From Bacillota bacterium (GTDB lineage Bacteria; Bacillota; Clostridia; Acetivibrionales; DTU013): a DNA stretch of 7,786 bases. The notes under the pieces are model-generated. The model did no database searches, was not told the DNA's origin, and worked only from the letters and a program-made list of their open reading frames with translations. The DNA is taken from positions 1 to 7,786 of the forward strand of contig JAEWQC010000288.1 in the NCBI GenBank assembly GCA_023399355.1, in the 5' to 3' direction. Every line of letters starts with the position of its first letter. Positions within the stretch are counted from its first letter, which is position 1. Positions 6,780 to 7,786 of this stretch are shown here, in pieces. The position numbers and the translations under genes are program-made.

Positions 6780-7046
6780 ATGCCACAGATTAAAAATTAT
6801 ATGGAAGAAATTGTTTTTAACCAAATGAAGGATGTGCTGACAGACATAAATATGTGCACTTGTGATAAGTGTCTGTTGGATATTGCAGCAATCGCTTTGA
6901 ACGATCTGCCTCCAAAGTACATAGTAACAGAGAAGGGCGAGCTTTACTCCAAAATTAATGCGCTCGGACAGCAGTTTGAGGTGGATGTTGTTTCAGCGAT
7001 AACTAAAGCGGCTGTTTTAGTAAAAAGAAGGCCAAGGCACGAATAA
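6780..7046 (+). CDS. comFB: ComFB family protein (late competence development)
   Basis: Small cytosolic protein of 88 residues. Three cysteines sit close together, C26, C28 and C31 (CTCDKC), followed directly by LLDIAAIALNDLPPKYIV (32-49), the family's hallmark; in ComFB proteins this cysteine cluster is associated with zinc. A basic tail (KRRPRHE) ends the protein. Bacillus subtilis ComFB is encoded in the comF operon but has no firm role in DNA uptake, and homologues in other bacteria have been reported as receptors for cyclic dinucleotides. Its position two genes after aroE and next to a prepilin peptidase suggests, but does not show, a link to type IV pili. GAGAGG at 6766-6771 lies eight bases before the ATG. 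The AT-rich upstream region has no clear promoter, and TTTACT (6693-6698) with AGTAAA (6706-6711) forms a small inverted repeat there. Confidence 0.87.
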   Translation: MPQIKNYMEEIVFNQMKDVLTDINMCTCDKCLLDIAAIALNDLPPKYIVTEKGELYSKINALGQQFEVDVVSAITKAAVLVKRRPRHE

Positions 7047-7131
7047 CGAATCAATTGCAAAATTTTTCATTTAAAGTCTTATCTGTTTTTGTTATGAGAA
7101 AACGGATGAAATTTTGTGCTGTCTGGGATTA

Positions 7132-7137
7132 TATAAT
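7132..7137 (+). promoter_or_regulatory. Perfect TATAAT box upstream of aroQ
   Basis: TATAAT lies 21 bases before the aroQ ATG, which would give a leader of only about 15 bases that still contains the ribosome binding site. No recognisable -35 lies 15-19 bases upstream and there is no TG extension, so this is half a promoter by sequence and would need an activator or another explanation. Confidence 0.4.
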
Positions 7138-7158
7138 AGGGGACGGGAGAAGTGCACT

Positions 7159-7590
7159 ATGGCAAAAAGGATACTTGTAATTAACGGACCGAATTTGAAT
7201 TTGCTCGGAACCAGAGAAAAGGATGTTTATGGTACAAGCACTCTTTCTGAGATTGCATCTGCAGTTGATGATGAGGCCAGATCGCTTGGCATGGATGTAG
7301 ACTTCATTCAATCCAATCATGAGGGTGAAATCATTGACAGGATCCATGAGGCACGGGGCACTTATGATCTGGTTATTATTAATCCCGGTGCATACACCCA
7401 TTACAGCATAGCGATAAGGGACGCCATAAAGGCTGTAGAACTGCCATGTATTGAGGTGCATTTATCCAATATACATGACAGGGAGGAATTCAGAAGCCAT
7501 TCTGTGATTGCGCCTGTCTGTACCGGACAAATCAGTGGTTTTGGAGCAAACAGCTATATTGTAGCGCTTAGAGCAGCATCATTGCTATAA
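7159..7590 (+). CDS. aroQ: Type II 3-dehydroquinate dehydratase
   Basis: Cytosolic dodecameric-type enzyme that dehydrates 3-dehydroquinate to 3-dehydroshikimate, the step before AroE in the shikimate pathway. At 143 residues it has the normal length. The full set of active-site motifs is present: NGPNLNLLGTREKDVYG (9-25) with Arg19 and the catalytic Tyr24 on the flexible lid, QSNHEGEIID (51-60), INPGAYTHYS (74-83), EVHLSNIHDREEFR (99-112) with His101 and Arg112, and GFGANSY near the end. These positions coincide with the numbering used for the Mycobacterium tuberculosis enzyme. The ATG at 7159 is chosen over an in-frame TTG at 7114 because GGGAG (7145-7149) sits nine bases before it and the motif spacing then fits the family. 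The downstream aminopeptidase P gene starts 37 bases later, as in the Bacillus yqhS-yqhT order. Confidence 0.97.
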   Translation: MAKRILVINGPNLNLLGTREKDVYGTSTLSEIASAVDDEARSLGMDVDFIQSNHEGEIIDRIHEARGTYDLVIINPGAYTHYSIAIRDAIKAVELPCIEVHLSNIHDREEFRSHSVIAPVCTGQISGFGANSYIVALRAASLL

Positions 7591-7627
7591 AGTCAAAGTA
7601 AACGGAAATCCAGGAGGAACCATCGGA

Positions 7628-7786
7628 ATGTCAGATATATATAAGTCCAGGCTTGAAAAACTTTACGAAAAAATGAAGATCAAAGATACAGATGCAGTAC
7701 TTATAACCAAACGCGAAAATTACATGTATTTGTCCGGTTTTACAGGTACATCGGCCTGTCTGTTTATTACAGGGAGCAGAGCTGTT
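7628..7786 (+). CDS. Aminopeptidase P (M24) family protein, N-terminal fragment at the right edge
   Basis: The first 53 codons of a gene that continues past the window. The visible part matches the N-terminal creatinase/prolidase-type domain: a helix with RLEKLYEKM (8-16), then DAVLITKRENYMYLSGFTGT (22-41), in which the NYxYLSGFTG pattern is typical of Xaa-Pro peptidases of the YqhT/PepP group. The metal-binding catalytic pita-bread domain lies outside, so activity cannot be judged. These enzymes remove an N-terminal residue that precedes proline. AGGAGG at 7612-7617 lies ten bases before the ATG at 7628. The aroQ-yqhT order is known from Bacillus, where efp follows; that gene would be expected just beyond the window. 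Confidence 0.88.
   Translation, partial: MSDIYKSRLEKLYEKMKIKDTDAVLITKRENYMYLSGFTGTSACLFITGSRAV

Overview
The window looks like ordinary chromosome from a low-to-moderate GC, endospore-forming Clostridia-type Firmicute. The supporting signs are strong AGGAGG-type ribosome binding sites, AT-rich intergenic DNA, a SpoVV/YlbJ sporulation membrane protein, and two gene groupings known from Bacillus and Clostridia (yqeG with aroE; aroQ followed by an aminopeptidase P gene). The species cannot be fixed from the sequence.

Layout. Positions 1-1004 (minus strand) hold most of a ylbJ/spoVV gene whose 3' end lies beyond the left edge. Positions 1082-2152 (minus) hold ilvE, a branched-chain aminotransferase, 77 bases upstream of ylbJ on the same strand. 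A 263-base divergent region carries an inverted repeat and a promoter candidate. It separates ilvE from a six-helix methyl-accepting chemotaxis protein at 2416-3900 (plus). Positions 3901-4241 contain no intact gene but hold what looks like the decayed 3' end of a minus-strand gene made of 11-residue repeats. A good sigma-A type promoter follows, then yqeG, aroE and a type IV prepilin peptidase, spaced 64 and 67 bases apart and probably one transcript. A weak terminator-like hairpin precedes a small comFB gene. Then comes aroQ, with a perfect TATAAT box just upstream, and the first 53 codons of an aminopeptidase P family gene running off the right edge.

How the genes relate. aroE and aroQ are two enzymes of the shikimate pathway (dehydroquinate to dehydroshikimate to shikimate). 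Between them sit two genes tied by family to type IV pili and competence: the prepilin peptidase and ComFB, whose family has been reported to bind cyclic dinucleotides. The left third (ylbJ, ilvE, chemoreceptor) has no obvious functional link to the right part.

Most genes here are recognisable housekeeping or accessory families. I found no clear unknown multi-gene system. The least explained stretch is the repeat-bearing remnant at 3907-4148. The N-terminal membrane sensor of the chemoreceptor and the pairing of prepilin peptidase with ComFB are the other points worth a second look.
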